A stretch of 64,000 nucleotides of DNA from Trinickia dabaoshanensis (lineage in GTDB: Bacteria > Pseudomonadota > Gammaproteobacteria > Burkholderiales > Burkholderiaceae): contig NZ_PNYA01000012.1 of assembly GCF_002879885.1 (NCBI RefSeq), positions 62,001 through 126,000 on the forward strand. The letters run 5' to 3'. How positions within the stretch are numbered: the stretch's first letter is position 1; every line of letters begins with the position of its first letter. Made by a program: the position numbers and the translations under genes. The notes below the pieces were generated by a model. The model had not been told where the DNA came from and did not search any database. It worked only from the letters and a program-made list of their open reading frames with translations. Shown in pieces: positions 34,609-43,845 of the stretch.

Positions 34609-37302
34609 CTAGGCCAACGCTTTTTCGACGATCTCGCGCACGTCGCGCGATTTGACCTGCGTTGCCACCCGCTCGAGCGCTTCACGCATGCGTTCGCGCA
34701 GCGCGGGCGTGTAGCGGCGCCACATCTCGAGCGAGCGTGTAAGCCGAGCGGCCACTTGCGGGTTCAGCGCATCGAGCGCCACGACTTGCTCGGCCCAGAA
34801 CGCGTAGCCCGAACCGTCGGCCGCGTGGAACTGCGCGGGGTTCGCCGCGCAGAAGCTGAAGATCAGCGAACGCGCCCGGTTCGGGTTGCGCAGCGAAAAC
34901 GCCGGGTGCGCCATCAGCGTACGCACGATCTCGATCACGGGGCGTCCGGCGCTGCCGCGCTGCGTGGCTTGCAGCGCGAACCACTTGTCGATGACAAGGG
35001 GCTCCTGCTCGAAACGGCGATAGAAATCGTCGAGCGCACCCTGCGCCACACCGGCGCCGGCCGCGGCGGACGCCGCCAACAGCACGGCCAGCGCGGCCGC
35101 GCGATCGGTCATGTTGTTGGCGTGCTCGTATTGCGCGTTCGCCAGGCGGACCGCGTCGGCCGGATCGTCGAGTTCGGCCAGGTAAGCGAGCGCGAGGTTC
35201 TTCAGCGCGCGATGTCCGGCGGCCTGCGGCGTCGGCTCGTATGCGCCGGGCGTCGCATGGCGCTCATAGATCGCGAGCCATTCGTTCTTGAGCGCTCTCG
35301 CCAGTCGTTTGCGCGCGAACTGGCGGGCGGCGTGGACGGCCGCCGGATCGGCTTCGGCCATTTGTTCCGCCAAATACGCTTCCGACGGGAGCACCAACGC
35401 CAGTTCGCGGAATGCCGGCGAGAGCGTTTCGTCGGTCAGTACGCGGCTGAAGGCGGCGACAGTCGAGTCGTCGAACGTAAGCGGCTCGCCGGCTTGCGCC
35501 CGCGCGGCCAACGCGAGCAACTCGCGTGTGGCGAGCCGCTGTCCCGCTTCCCAGCGGTTGAACGGATCGCTATCGTGCGCCAGCAGGAACGCCAGCTCGT
35601 CGTTCGTATAGTCGTACTCGACGATGACGGGCGCCGAGAAGTTGCGCAGCAGCGAGGGCAGCGGCGGCTCTTTGACGTCGACAAACGTAAAGGTCTGTTC
35701 CTGCTCGGTCAACTCGATCACGCGCGTCGTGCCGTTCGCGGCCGCCTCGCCTTCGAGGCGCAGCGGGATATCGCGGCCGGCGCGGTCGATGAGCCCAATC
35801 GCGAACGGGATCAAGAGCGGCCCCTTTTGCGTTTCTCGCGCGGCCGGCGCGGCCTCGCCATAGCCTTGGGAAAGCGTCACGCTATAGCGCTGGCTCGCGG
35901 CGTCGTACGCGGTGCGCACCGACACGCGCGGCGTGCCGGCTTGGCTGTACCAGCGCTCGAATTGCGCCAAGTCGCGTCCGTTCGCATCGGCCATCGCGTT
36001 GCGGAAATCGTCGCACGTGACCGCTTGTCCGTCGTGACGCTTGAAATACAGGTCCATGCCCCGCCGAAAACCGTCGCGGCCGAACAGCGTTTGATACATC
36101 CGCACGACTTCCGCGCCTTTCTCGTAGACGGTCAGCGTGTAGAAGTTGTTGATTTCGACATAGCTTTCGGGGCGCACGGGGTGCGCCATCGGGCCGGCGT
36201 CCTCGGCGAATTGCATCTGGCGCAACACGCGCACGTCGTCGATGCGCTTGACCGCGCGCGCCGCTTCGTCCGTCGCGCCGCCTTGCATATCGGCCGAAAA
36301 CTCTTGATCGCGAAATACCGTCAGCCCTTCCTTCAGGCTCAATTGGAACCAATCGCGGCAGGTGACGCGATTGCCGGTCCAGTTATGGAAGTACTCGTGG
36401 CCGACCACGGCCTCGATGTTGCCGAAGTCGGTATCGGTGGCCGTCTCTTGATTGGCGAGGACATACTTCGTGTTGAAGATGTTCAGGCCTTTGTTTTCCA
36501 TCGCGCCCATATTGAAGTCGCTCACGGCGACGATCATGAAGCGGTCCAGATCGAGTTCGAGCCCAAAGCGTTCCTCGTCCCAGCGAATGGAGTTGATGAG
36601 CGAATCCATCGCGTGGCGCGTCTTGTCCAAGTCGTGCGGCTCGACCCACACTTGCAGCAGTTTTTCCTTGCCGGAGCCGGTGCGGATGCGTTCCTCGAGC
36701 GCGACGAGCTTGCCCGCAACGAGCGCGAACAAGTAGCTGGGCTTCTTGAACGGGTCTTCCCATTTCGCGAAGTGGCGTCCATCGGGGAGGTCGCCTTGCT
36801 CGATGAGATTACCGTTGGACAGCAACACCGGATACGCCGTCTTATCGGCGCGCAGCGTCACCGTAAAGGTGGTCATCACGTCCGGGCGATCGAGGAAGTA
36901 GGTGATGCGGCGGAATCCTTCGGCTTCGCACTGTGTGAAGAAGTTGCCGCTCGACACGTATAAACCGGATAACGTCGTGTTGGCGCCCGGATTGCACGCG
37001 CTCTCGATCGTGAGGGTGAAGGCATCGGGTACGTCCTCGATCGTCAAGCCATGTTCGTGTGCGCGCACGGCGCTTGCGGGCAATGTCTTGCCGTCGATCG
37101 CCGCGCTGACGAATTCGAGCGCTTCGCCCATGAGTTCGAGGCGCGCCGCCGCGGCGTCGGGGTTGCGGCGCAGGCGCATCGTGTTCGTGACGATCGTGCG
37201 TTCGGGCACGAGGTCGAATTCGAGCGAGACGGAATCGATCAAGAAGGCGGGCGCTGCGTAGTCGGCCCGGCGGATCACAGCGGGATTGACGGTATCGGAC
37301 AT
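34609..37302 (-). CDS. pepN: Aminopeptidase N (M1 metallopeptidase)
   Basis: 897 aa. Zinc motif HEYFHNW (HExxH) and exopeptidase motif GAMEN ([12 protein letters not shown]) are present, followed by the long helical C-terminal domain that ends [15 protein letters not shown]. Cytoplasmic broad-specificity aminopeptidase that completes protein turnover. The start at 37302 gives [18 protein letters not shown]; longer starts have no support. Divergent from the DUF4136 gene. Confidence 0.97.
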   Translation of the reverse strand: MSDTVNPAVIRRADYAAPAFLIDSVSLEFDLVPERTIVTNTMRLRRNPDAAAARLELMGEALEFVSAAIDGKTLPASAVRAHEHGLTIEDVPDAFTLTIESACNPGANTTLSGLYVSSGNFFTQCEAEGFRRITYFLDRPDVMTTFTVTLRADKTAYPVLLSNGNLIEQGDLPDGRHFAKWEDPFKKPSYLFALVAGKLVALEERIRTGSGKEKLLQVWVEPHDLDKTRHAMDSLINSIRWDEERFGLELDLDRFMIVAVSDFNMGAMENKGLNIFNTKYVLANQETATDTDFGNIEAVVGHEYFHNWTGNRVTCRDWFQLSLKEGLTVFRDQEFSADMQGGATDEAARAVKRIDDVRVLRQMQFAEDAGPMAHPVRPESYVEINNFYTLTVYEKGAEVVRMYQTLFGRDGFRRGMDLYFKRHDGQAVTCDDFRNAMADANGRDLAQFERWYSQAGTPRVSVRTAYDAASQRYSVTLSQGYGEAAPAARETQKGPLLIPFAIGLIDRAGRDIPLRLEGEAAANGTTRVIELTEQEQTFTFVDVKEPPLPSLLRNFSAPVIVEYDYTNDELAFLLAHDSDPFNRWEAGQRLATRELLALAARAQAGEPLTFDDSTVAAFSRVLTDETLSPAFRELALVLPSEAYLAEQMAEADPAAVHAARQFARKRLARALKNEWLAIYERHATPGAYEPTPQAAGHRALKNLALAYLAELDDPADAVRLANAQYEHANNMTDRAAALAVLLAASAAAGAGVAQGALDDFYRRFEQEPLVIDKWFALQATQRGSAGRPVIEIVRTLMAHPAFSLRNPNRARSLIFSFCAANPAQFHAADGSGYAFWAEQVVALDALNPQVAARLTRSLEMWRRYTPALRERMREALERVATQVKSRDVREIVEKALA

Positions 37303-37498
37303 GGCGGATGGATGAGAGAAACCGGTTTCGGCTCGCGTGCCCGGGTAGGGCGTCGCGCGAGGGTAGTCGTCCATTGTACAAAGGCGCGCGGATCTATGCC
37401 GAAACGATGGCGCGCTTTGGAGGCGCGGCTCGGTCGGCGGTATCATCGGCCATGCGCGCGATCGAGCGCGGGGGTTGACGAGATACGAGGATAAGAAT

Positions 37499-38191
37499 AT
37501 GAAGTGGCAGCGAATTTGGCGAGCCGCCGTGCCGGCGCTCGCGGCGGCGACCGTATTGCTATCGGGCTGTACGACCTATGTGTCGAGCCAAGTCACGGCC
37601 TTCTCCAATTGGAGCGGCAGCGATGCGACGCGCACCTACGCGTTCGCCCGGACGAGCGAGCAGCAAAACAGTATCGAGCAGGCTACCTACGAACAACTCG
37701 TCGCGAACGAATTGGAGCCGTATGCATTTCGGCAAGTGCCGAGCGCGCAAGCCCACTATCTCGTCGGTCTGACTTATTCGATCCATGGCGATACGCTCAC
37801 GGTGACTCAGCCGGTGTTTTACGGAAATCCGTGGGGCGGTCCGTTCTGGCGGCCTATGGGGCCGTGGGGTCCGTTCGGACCGTTCCCGCCCGATTACGTG
37901 ACGCAAACCTATCCGGTATTCACGCATGCGCTAGCGATTCGCATCACCGAGCGGGCATCGGGCAAGGAGGTGTACAACGTGACGGCGCGCAATACCGACG
38001 AAGAATCGTCGCTCGTGCGCGCGATGCCGTATCTCGTACGCAGCGCGCTTGCCGACTTCCCGCTCGCGAACGGCACGGTGCGCACCGTGCGCGTGCGCTA
38101 CGACAAGCATGCCGCCGTGCTCACGAACGAAGTGCCGGTTGCGCAGCCCGCCGCCGGCGCGCCGGCGGGGGCTTTGGCGACGCCCAAGTAA
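37499..38191 (+). CDS. DUF4136 lipoprotein
   Basis: 230 aa. Signal with lipobox TVLLSGC (Cys about residue 24), then a beta-rich domain: YAFARTSEQQNSIEQATYEQ, AHYLVGLTYSIHGDT and ITERASGKEVYNVTARN are the DUF4136 pattern. A Pro/Gly/Trp loop (GNPWGGPFWRPMGPWGPFG) in the middle is distinctive. Lipoprotein of the outer or inner envelope with no known function. GAGG lies nine bases before the ATG. Confidence 0.85.
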   Translation: MKWQRIWRAAVPALAAATVLLSGCTTYVSSQVTAFSNWSGSDATRTYAFARTSEQQNSIEQATYEQLVANELEPYAFRQVPSAQAHYLVGLTYSIHGDTLTVTQPVFYGNPWGGPFWRPMGPWGPFGPFPPDYVTQTYPVFTHALAIRITERASGKEVYNVTARNTDEESSLVRAMPYLVRSALADFPLANGTVRTVRVRYDKHAAVLTNEVPVAQPAAGAPAGALATPK

Positions 38192-38271
38192 GGCGGGTAT
38201 TTAATGCGGGTATTGCGCGGCATCGACGGAGGTCGATGCCGCGATGCCGCAATCTCGCCGATCCGCTCTGC

Positions 38272-38844
38272 TTAAGCGCCGGCGCGCAGGAACGCCAACG
38301 CGCCGAGGACGACGAACAAAACGGCGGCGACGGCATGGACGGCTTTGGTCGGCAGCTTGTGCGCGAAGCGCTCGCCGAGCAAGATGGCCGGCACGTTCGC
38401 GAGCATCATGCCGAGTGTGGTCCCGGCCACGACCCCGAAAAAGTCATGAAAGCGAGCGGCCAGCGCGACCGTGGCGATTTGCGTCTTATCGCCCATCTCC
38501 GCCAGGAAGAACGTGACGATGGTCGTGCCGAACACGCCGAGGTGACTGCGTCCCACCTCGGTTTCTTTCGGGTCGAGCTTATCGGGCACGAGCACCCACA
38601 ACCCCATGACGACGAACGAAACGCCCAGCGCCCAGCGCATGATGCCCGGTGTGACGAGTGCGCCGAGCCAAGCGCCGATGGCGCCCGCGCAGGCGTGATT
38701 GACGAGCGTCGCCGCGAGCACGCCGAGCATGATCGGCACGGGCTTGCGATAGCGCGCGGCGAGCACGAGCGACAACAGTTGAGTCTTATCGCCGATTTCG
38801 GCAAGCGCGACGGCTCCCGTCGAGACTAGAAAGGCTTGTTCCAC
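38272..38844 (-). CDS. TMEM165/GDT1 (UPF0016) family Mn2+ exporter
   Basis: 190-aa six-helix membrane protein with the two family motifs EIGDKTQLLSLVLAARY (N-terminal) and EMGDKTQIATVALAARF (C-terminal), the E-x-G-D-K-(T/S) repeats that bind cation. Bacterial members (MneA/MntX-like) export manganese. The start is a GTG at 38844 (VEQAFLVSTG) with GAGGAAG upstream on the minus strand; no ATG fits. Preceded by a yybP-ykoY riboswitch, which supports Mn2+ as substrate. Confidence 0.9.
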   Translation of the reverse strand: MEQAFLVSTGAVALAEIGDKTQLLSLVLAARYRKPVPIMLGVLAATLVNHACAGAIGAWLGALVTPGIMRWALGVSFVVMGLWVLVPDKLDPKETEVGRSHLGVFGTTIVTFFLAEMGDKTQIATVALAARFHDFFGVVAGTTLGMMLANVPAILLGERFAHKLPTKAVHAVAAVLFVVLGALAFLRAGA

Positions 38845-38924
38845 GTGATGATCTTCCTCGGGCCGAGATGTGAGCGAGCGACGATCCATCGCGCGGCCGG
38901 GCCCTGAAAGCGGCAGCGCGAGGA

Positions 38925-39112
38925 TCATCGGTCTCGCCAGGCCCCAAGGCTGCGCCCGCCATGGTCCGCATGGAACCAAGTATGTTGACGGACGCCCCCG
39001 CGAATCATGCGCGCTGCCAAAACGGATCCCAGGGTGGGATCGTGTGCGGCGATCGATGCTCGATGGCCGCGCAGGCAGGCGATGCGGCGGGGCGGCTACT
39101 CCCCAATGAGGG
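38925..39112 (-). promoter_or_regulatory. yybP-ykoY manganese riboswitch
   Basis: Read on the minus strand the three conserved blocks are present in order: TTGGGGAGTAGCC (about 39090-39107), CCGTCAACATACTTGG in the middle (near 38980) and CTGGCGAGACCGATG at the end (about 38928-38940). These are the yybP-ykoY core elements that bind Mn2+. A TAGAAT -10 box (39117-39122) lies just upstream. The downstream gene is a GDT1-family exporter, a known partner. Confidence 0.92.
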
Positions 39113-39369
39113 GCGGATTCTAGCACAACCCGGCCGAGATGGAAGCGGGGGCGATACGAGGATGCGCTCGGTCTTGGACGAGGCGGAGCGCGTCGCGGGT
39201 CCGCGCCGGACCTAAGTGCCTGCTGAACGTCGCAAGAATGCGACGTCTAGGTTTAGCGCTGTTTTTGGTACGCAATTTTCAGTAATATCACGCACGGCGG
39301 TTTCCGGGACGTCTGAAATAGAAATGAAAAATAACTGAAAGCTCTCTGCCAGGGTGCGGAGTGTCGCAT

Positions 39370-39387
39370 CGTTATGCCCGGATAACG
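39370..39387. promoter_or_regulatory. Inverted repeat upstream of polyene cluster
   Basis: CGTTAT-GCCCGG-ATAACG, six perfect base pairs, in the AT-richer region before the first cluster gene. It could be an operator for the long plus-strand operon. The remainder of 39123-39507 has no recognised gene or promoter with good boxes. Confidence 0.35.
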
Positions 39388-39507
39388 TCAAATAAAAAGA
39401 ACATTGACCAACTCGGGGTGTGGTGCGCGGGGGTGCTGTCGGGGCTTTCGTCGTTCTCATCTTTGCGCCGGGCAACCGGCGATTCTGATTCGAAGACGAA
39501 TAACGAA

Positions 39508-40200
39508 ATGCTCGATTTACGCTGGACCATTCCAGTTGCCCGGTGGTCCTGCCTGCCACCCGGAGCAACAGCCGCTCCCGATGTGAAATTCATCGACCCG
39601 CTCGTGCGGCGCCGGCTTAGTACGCTGTCCAAGATGGCGCTGAAAGTCGCGCACGATTGCGCGTCCGACTCGCCCTCGGTGCGTCTCGTGTTTGCTTCGC
39701 GTCACGGCGAATTGCGCCGCACGACGAGCATGCTCGACGACATCGTGGCGAATCAGCCCGTTTCTCCCACCGCCTTTAGCCTGTCCGTGCTCAATGCGAT
39801 GACGGGCGTCTATGGCATTGCGCGAGACGATCGCTCGCCCGCTACCGCGATCTCGGCCGGCGCCGAAACGCTCGGCTATGCTTTGCTCGAGGCGCATGCG
39901 CAATACAGCGCCGATCCGGCCACCCCGGTGCTCATGGTCTATGCCGATGAGCCCGCCGACGAGCGTTATGGTGCGATCGATCATGAGATGCCGGCCGGCG
40001 CGCTCGCGATCTTGCTCGATCGCGATGCGCCGGATGAACTCGAATGCGCGTCCGGTCCCGCGCTCGATGCGCCGTGCGCGCCGGCGTATGCGACGCAGGG
40101 CGAAGCGTTGATGCAAGGCCTGAGCGCGCGCGCCGCGGCAGGCTGGCAAGGGCTGGGCCGCCGCTGGCAGTGGTCGTTTCGTTCCAGTGGTGCGCGATGA
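39508..40200 (+). CDS. Ketosynthase-like chain-length factor (aryl polyene type)
   Basis: 230-aa protein of the 'beta-ketoacyl synthase chain length factor' group (ketoacyl-synt_2), only the N-terminal half of a ketosynthase. The start LDLRWTIPVARWSCLPPGA is that of the family, so the ATG at 39508 is preferred to a GTG at 39361. The position of the catalytic Cys reads AISAGAETLGYALLE, so no nucleophile is present. In E. coli aryl polyene synthesis the equivalent (ApeC) pairs with the ketosynthase ApeO and sets chain length. First gene of the operon; overlaps the next by four bases. Confidence 0.82.
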   Translation: MLDLRWTIPVARWSCLPPGATAAPDVKFIDPLVRRRLSTLSKMALKVAHDCASDSPSVRLVFASRHGELRRTTSMLDDIVANQPVSPTAFSLSVLNAMTGVYGIARDDRSPATAISAGAETLGYALLEAHAQYSADPATPVLMVYADEPADERYGAIDHEMPAGALAILLDRDAPDELECASGPALDAPCAPAYATQGEALMQGLSARAAAGWQGLGRRWQWSFRSSGAR

Positions 40201-41003
40201 GTCCCGCGGTCATGGCACGGATCGGCAGGACGTGGCGCCTCATGGCCACCGGCGCCGCGTTTACCGCGTTCGGCATATGCGGCGTCTTGTTTTCCGTACT
40301 CGTGTTTCCGTTCGCTTGGCTGTGGCCGCATCGGGCGTCGAGTCAGCGCGTCGTCGCCTCGATCATTCACTACTTCTTTCGCGCACTCGTCGCGTTACTG
40401 CAAGCGTTCGGCGTCATGACGCTCGAGGCGAGCGGGGTGGCGGCTATCAATGCGCGCGGTCCGTCGATCATCGTCGCGAACCATCCGACCTACCTCGACG
40501 TGATGGTCCTGCTCGCGCTGATTCCGCGTGCCTGCTGCGTCGTCAAGAACGTGCACTGGGGCAACCCGTGCTTCTGGGGCATCGTGCGCGCGGCTCAATA
40601 CGTCAGCAATGCCGATCCAACGGAATTGGTCGAGGCCGGTGCGCGTCAGCTCGCCGCCGGCTACACGATGATCATCTTTCCCGAGGGCACGCGCAGCCCC
40701 GGCGGCGACCGTCTGCATCCGTTCTCGCGTGGCTTTGCGCATATGGCGCTGCGCTCGGGCGTATCGATTCGGCCGGTGTTGATCGACTGCGATCCGCCCG
40801 CTTTCACGAAGCGCATGCGCTGGTATCACGTGCCTTCTCGGCCGTTCAACATGCGCATCGCCGCGCTCGAGCCGCTCGCGCTCGATCGTTTCGCCACGCC
40901 CGACACGCCGCATGCCGCGGCCGCACGCGTCGTCGCCCAAGCAGTTCAAGTACACATCACCGAGCATTTGTTTCAGTATGGATTCTTTAAAATTAGAAAT
41001 TAA
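40197..41003 (+). CDS. Lysophospholipid-type acyltransferase (PlsC family)
   Basis: 268 aa, one or two N-terminal membrane helices, then the PlsC motifs NHPTYLDVMVL (H-x4-D) and FPEGTRSPGG. Expected to attach an acyl group to the lipid-like anchor of the polyene, as ApeD-type proteins are thought to do. ATGA overlap with the previous stop; it overlaps the following carrier-protein gene by 26 bases. Confidence 0.88.
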   Translation: MSPAVMARIGRTWRLMATGAAFTAFGICGVLFSVLVFPFAWLWPHRASSQRVVASIIHYFFRALVALLQAFGVMTLEASGVAAINARGPSIIVANHPTYLDVMVLLALIPRACCVVKNVHWGNPCFWGIVRAAQYVSNADPTELVEAGARQLAAGYTMIIFPEGTRSPGGDRLHPFSRGFAHMALRSGVSIRPVLIDCDPPAFTKRMRWYHVPSRPFNMRIAALEPLALDRFATPDTPHAAAARVVAQAVQVHITEHLFQYGFFKIRN

Positions 41004-41277
41004 GCAGTTATTGATCGAGGCGCTGGATCTCGAGGATTTGCGTCCCGAGGATATCGACGACGATGCGGCGCTGTTCGACGCCGACGGTGTCGGCCTCGAT
41101 TCGATCGACGCGCTCGAGATCGGCATCGTGCTGCGTAAGCACTACGCATTGACGATCGCCGCGAACGACGAACGCACGCGCGAACATTTTCGTTCCATCA
41201 GTACGCTCGCAGCGCTCGTGCAAAGCCAGCGAGTAACGGCACATGCCGGTAGCGACACTGCAACGCAAGGGGAGTAA
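40978..41277 (+). CDS. Acyl carrier protein 1 of the polyene cluster
   Basis: 99 aa. Phosphopantetheine site is DGVGLDSIDALE, with Ser at about residue 41. N-terminus MDSLKLEIKQLLIEALDLED is normal. Its start lies inside the preceding gene. Corresponds to ApeE in the E. coli pathway. Confidence 0.93.
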   Translation: MDSLKLEIKQLLIEALDLEDLRPEDIDDDAALFDADGVGLDSIDALEIGIVLRKHYALTIAANDERTREHFRSISTLAALVQSQRVTAHAGSDTATQGE

Positions 41278-41280
41278 ACC

Positions 41281-41526
41281 GTGACCGATATCGAAATTCT
41301 CGAGCGTATTCGCGCCATCTTCAGCGAAAATTTCGCCATCGAGCCGGAGCGCGTCACACCCGATGCGCATCTGTTCGAAGATCTCGACCTCGACAGCATC
41401 GATGCCGTCGATCTCGCCATCAAGCTTCAGGAAATGACGGGCCGCCGCATCAAACCCGAAGAGTTCAAAACGGTGCGCACGGTCGGCGACGTGATCGGCG
41501 CCGTCGAATCGCTGTTGGCGGCTTGA
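41281..41526 (+). CDS. Acyl carrier protein 2 of the polyene cluster
   Basis: 81 aa starting at GTG, three bases after the previous stop. The carrier motif EDLDLDSIDAVDLAI is complete with the attachment Ser. Two adjacent carrier proteins are a mark of aryl polyene clusters (ApeE/ApeF). Confidence 0.94.
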   Translation: MTDIEILERIRAIFSENFAIEPERVTPDAHLFEDLDLDSIDAVDLAIKLQEMTGRRIKPEEFKTVRTVGDVIGAVESLLAA

Positions 41527-41530
41527 TCCG

Positions 41531-42154
41531 ATGCGGGCGGCTCCGACCCGCGCGGCGCCCGCGCCGTCTTGCCGGCGCGCACGCGTGGCGGCAAGCATCG
41601 CGCTGAGGATCGCTTATCCGGTCGTGATTCTCGCGTGCCTACGGATCGGCTCGCCGCGTTTCATCGGCATCGCCTTGCTCGCGCTGCTATGGCTGCAACG
41701 CGTGCTCGGCGCGGGCAGCCTCGGTGCGCTGCTGGCAAAGTTCACGCGCTTGGAATGGGCCGCGGCCCTCGCGATGACCGGCTTGTCGGCGGCGATCGCC
41801 GTGACCGGCAGCGAGGCGTTGCTGCGGGCTTACCCGATCGTCGTCAACGCCTCCATGTTCGTGGCGTTCGGCGCCACGCTCGTCGGCGGCGGTCCCTCGA
41901 TGATCGAGAAGTTCGCGCGTGTGCGCCGGCCCGAACTCGATGCGCGGGCCGTGCGCTACACGCGCCGCGTCACGCAGGTATGGTGCGCGTTCTTCGTGAT
42001 CAACGGCGCGGTGTCGGCGGCTTGCGCCATCTGGGGATCGCGCGCGCAGTGGGCGCTCTATAACGGTCTCGTCACTTATTTATTGATCGGCATGTTGATC
42101 GCAGGGGAAATCGCTTGGCGTCATGCGTTCGTGTTGCGGGAGAAGACGCGTTGA
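41531..42154 (+). CDS. COG4648-type membrane protein of polyene cluster
   Basis: 207 aa, an Arg/Ala-rich N-terminus then about five hydrophobic helices. Sequence marks: FLRIGSPRF-like start of the core, LLRAYPIVVNASMFVAFGAT and the conserved RPELDARAVRYTRRVTQVWC. It resembles ApeG, a membrane protein present in nearly all such clusters with no assigned reaction. The stop overlaps the next start (TTGA). Confidence 0.8.
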   Translation: MRAAPTRAAPAPSCRRARVAASIALRIAYPVVILACLRIGSPRFIGIALLALLWLQRVLGAGSLGALLAKFTRLEWAAALAMTGLSAAIAVTGSEALLRAYPIVVNASMFVAFGATLVGGGPSMIEKFARVRRPELDARAVRYTRRVTQVWCAFFVINGAVSAACAIWGSRAQWALYNGLVTYLLIGMLIAGEIAWRHAFVLREKTR

Positions 42155-43845
42155 ACGCATCGTTCGTGGCACTGCACGAGCTGCTCTGGGCAGCGCGCGA
42201 GGATGGCACGGTAGTGTGCCTGGATGAAGCCTCGACGCTCGATTTTCGCGCGTTCAAGGCGCGCGTGGCCGCTTATGTGAGCTGGCTGGAACTGCAGACG
42301 GGGCAGCGTGCCGCGCTCTGTCTCGACGATCCTTTCGAGTTCGCCTGCGCTTTGTTCGCATCGCTCGCATGCGGCAAGGAGCCGGTGATCCCATCGACGT
42401 CCACGCCGGCGTATCTGGCGATGCTCGGCTCCTGCTACGACGTCTTGCTGACCGCGGCCGAGTTGCCGGTGGTCGACGCCTGCATGGGGGCGTCGATGCA
42501 CGGCCGCCATATCGACCCGCAAGCGCCGCTCACGCTTTACACCTCGGGCAGCAGCGGTGTGCCGAAGGCCGTGCGCAAGCGTCTCGCCCAGTTCGATGCG
42601 GAGGTTCGCACGCTCGAGACGCAGTGGGGCGCCATGCTCGGGCAGGCGCCGATGCTGGCCAGCGTTCCGCATCGGCATATCTACGGTTTGCTGTTTCGCG
42701 TGTTCTGGCCGCTCGCGGCGGGTCGCGCATTCGACCGTGCAAGCTGCGCGGAGCCGCTGCAACTGCAGGCGCGCCTCGAGCGGGTGGGGCGCGCGGCCGT
42801 GGTGTCGAGTCCTTCGCATCTGGATCGCTGGCTCGCGTTGCCGGGCTTCGATACGCTGGCGCCGGCGCCGTGCGCTTACTTTTCGTCGGGCGGCGCGCTC
42901 GGCGAGGAAACGGCGAACGCGTATGCGAGCAGGTTCGGTGCGGCACCCCTCGAGATTTACGGCAGTACGGAAACGGGCGGTATCGCGTGGCGCCGGCGCG
43001 ATCTCTCGGATGCTTGGCAGGCGGTGCCCGGTGCCGAACTCAAATGCGACGCGGATGGCGCGCTCGTCGTGCGCTCGCCGCATCTCGGCCATGACGATTG
43101 GCATCGCACGGACGATGCCGTTGCGTTCGACGAAGACGGTCGCTTTCGTTTGAAGGGGCGCCTGGATCGCGTCGTCAAGCTGGACGGCAAGCGCGTATCG
43201 CTGCCGGAAATCGAGACGCATCTCGCACGCCATCCCTATGTGACGCAAGCCGCGGCGGTCGTGCTGCCCGGAGCGGCGCGAGAGCGGCTCGGCGTATGGG
43301 TCGCGCTGACGGCCGAGGGTTCGGCCGCGCTGCTCGAAAGCGGACGCGTGGTCCTGGCCAAGACGCTGCGCACGCACTTGGGCGAGTACGTCGACGCCGT
43401 GGTGCTGCCGCGGCGCTGGCGTTTTTGCTCGGCGCTGCCGTTCGATGCGCGCGGCAAGTTGCCGGCTGCCGCCGTGGCGGCCGCATTCGATGCGCGTACG
43501 CAGGGTATGGAAGTGCTCGCGCAATGCGCGCACGAAGGGGCGTTGCATTACGAGTTGCGCGTGCCGCCGACGCTCGTGCACTTCGCCGGCCATTTCCCGG
43601 GCTTGCCGATCTTGCCCGGCGTCGTGCAGATCGATTGGGCGGTCCAATTGGGCGCCGAGCATTGGCCCGAGGTGCGTTCGGTGCTTGCCGTCGAGCGACT
43701 CAAGTTCATGGCGCCGGTGCCGCCGGGCGCGATATTGCATTTGACGCTCGCGCACGACGAGGCGCGCCGCAAAATGCGGTTCGCGTTCCGTCTGGGCGAG
43801 CGCGACAGCGCATCGGGCGTGATCGCATACCAGGGGGCGGCATGA
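42151..43845 (+). CDS. Aryl acyl-ACP/CoA ligase fused to FabA/Z-like dehydratase
   Basis: 564 aa from a TTG that overlaps the preceding stop. Residues about 1-465 are an adenylate-forming enzyme: LYTSGSSGVPKAVRK (P-loop, about 127-141), YGSTETGGIAWRR (about 269) and GRLDRVVKLDGKRVSLPEIE. Residues about 466-564 form a hotdog domain with HFPGLPILPGVVQID (His481), the FabA/FabZ-type dehydratase mark. In E. coli these are two genes, apeH (activates 4-hydroxybenzoate) and apeI (dehydratase). The fusion should load the aromatic starter and dehydrate on the same polypeptide. Confidence 0.85.
   Translation: MNASFVALHELLWAAREDGTVVCLDEASTLDFRAFKARVAAYVSWLELQTGQRAALCLDDPFEFACALFASLACGKEPVIPSTSTPAYLAMLGSCYDVLLTAAELPVVDACMGASMHGRHIDPQAPLTLYTSGSSGVPKAVRKRLAQFDAEVRTLETQWGAMLGQAPMLASVPHRHIYGLLFRVFWPLAAGRAFDRASCAEPLQLQARLERVGRAAVVSSPSHLDRWLALPGFDTLAPAPCAYFSSGGALGEETANAYASRFGAAPLEIYGSTETGGIAWRRRDLSDAWQAVPGAELKCDADGALVVRSPHLGHDDWHRTDDAVAFDEDGRFRLKGRLDRVVKLDGKRVSLPEIETHLARHPYVTQAAAVVLPGAARERLGVWVALTAEGSAALLESGRVVLAKTLRTHLGEYVDAVVLPRRWRFCSALPFDARGKLPAAAVAAAFDARTQGMEVLAQCAHEGALHYELRVPPTLVHFAGHFPGLPILPGVVQIDWAVQLGAEHWPEVRSVLAVERLKFMAPVPPGAILHLTLAHDEARRKMRFAFRLGERDSASGVIAYQGAA

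Noticed and set aside
34756..36963. 735-codon plus-strand frame opposite pepN
   Set aside because: Shadow of pepN, Arg-rich and without domains.
39361..39507. GTG start extending the ketosynthase-like gene by 49 codons
   Set aside because: The extension has no family resemblance and would contain the inverted repeat; family similarity begins at the ATG at 39508.
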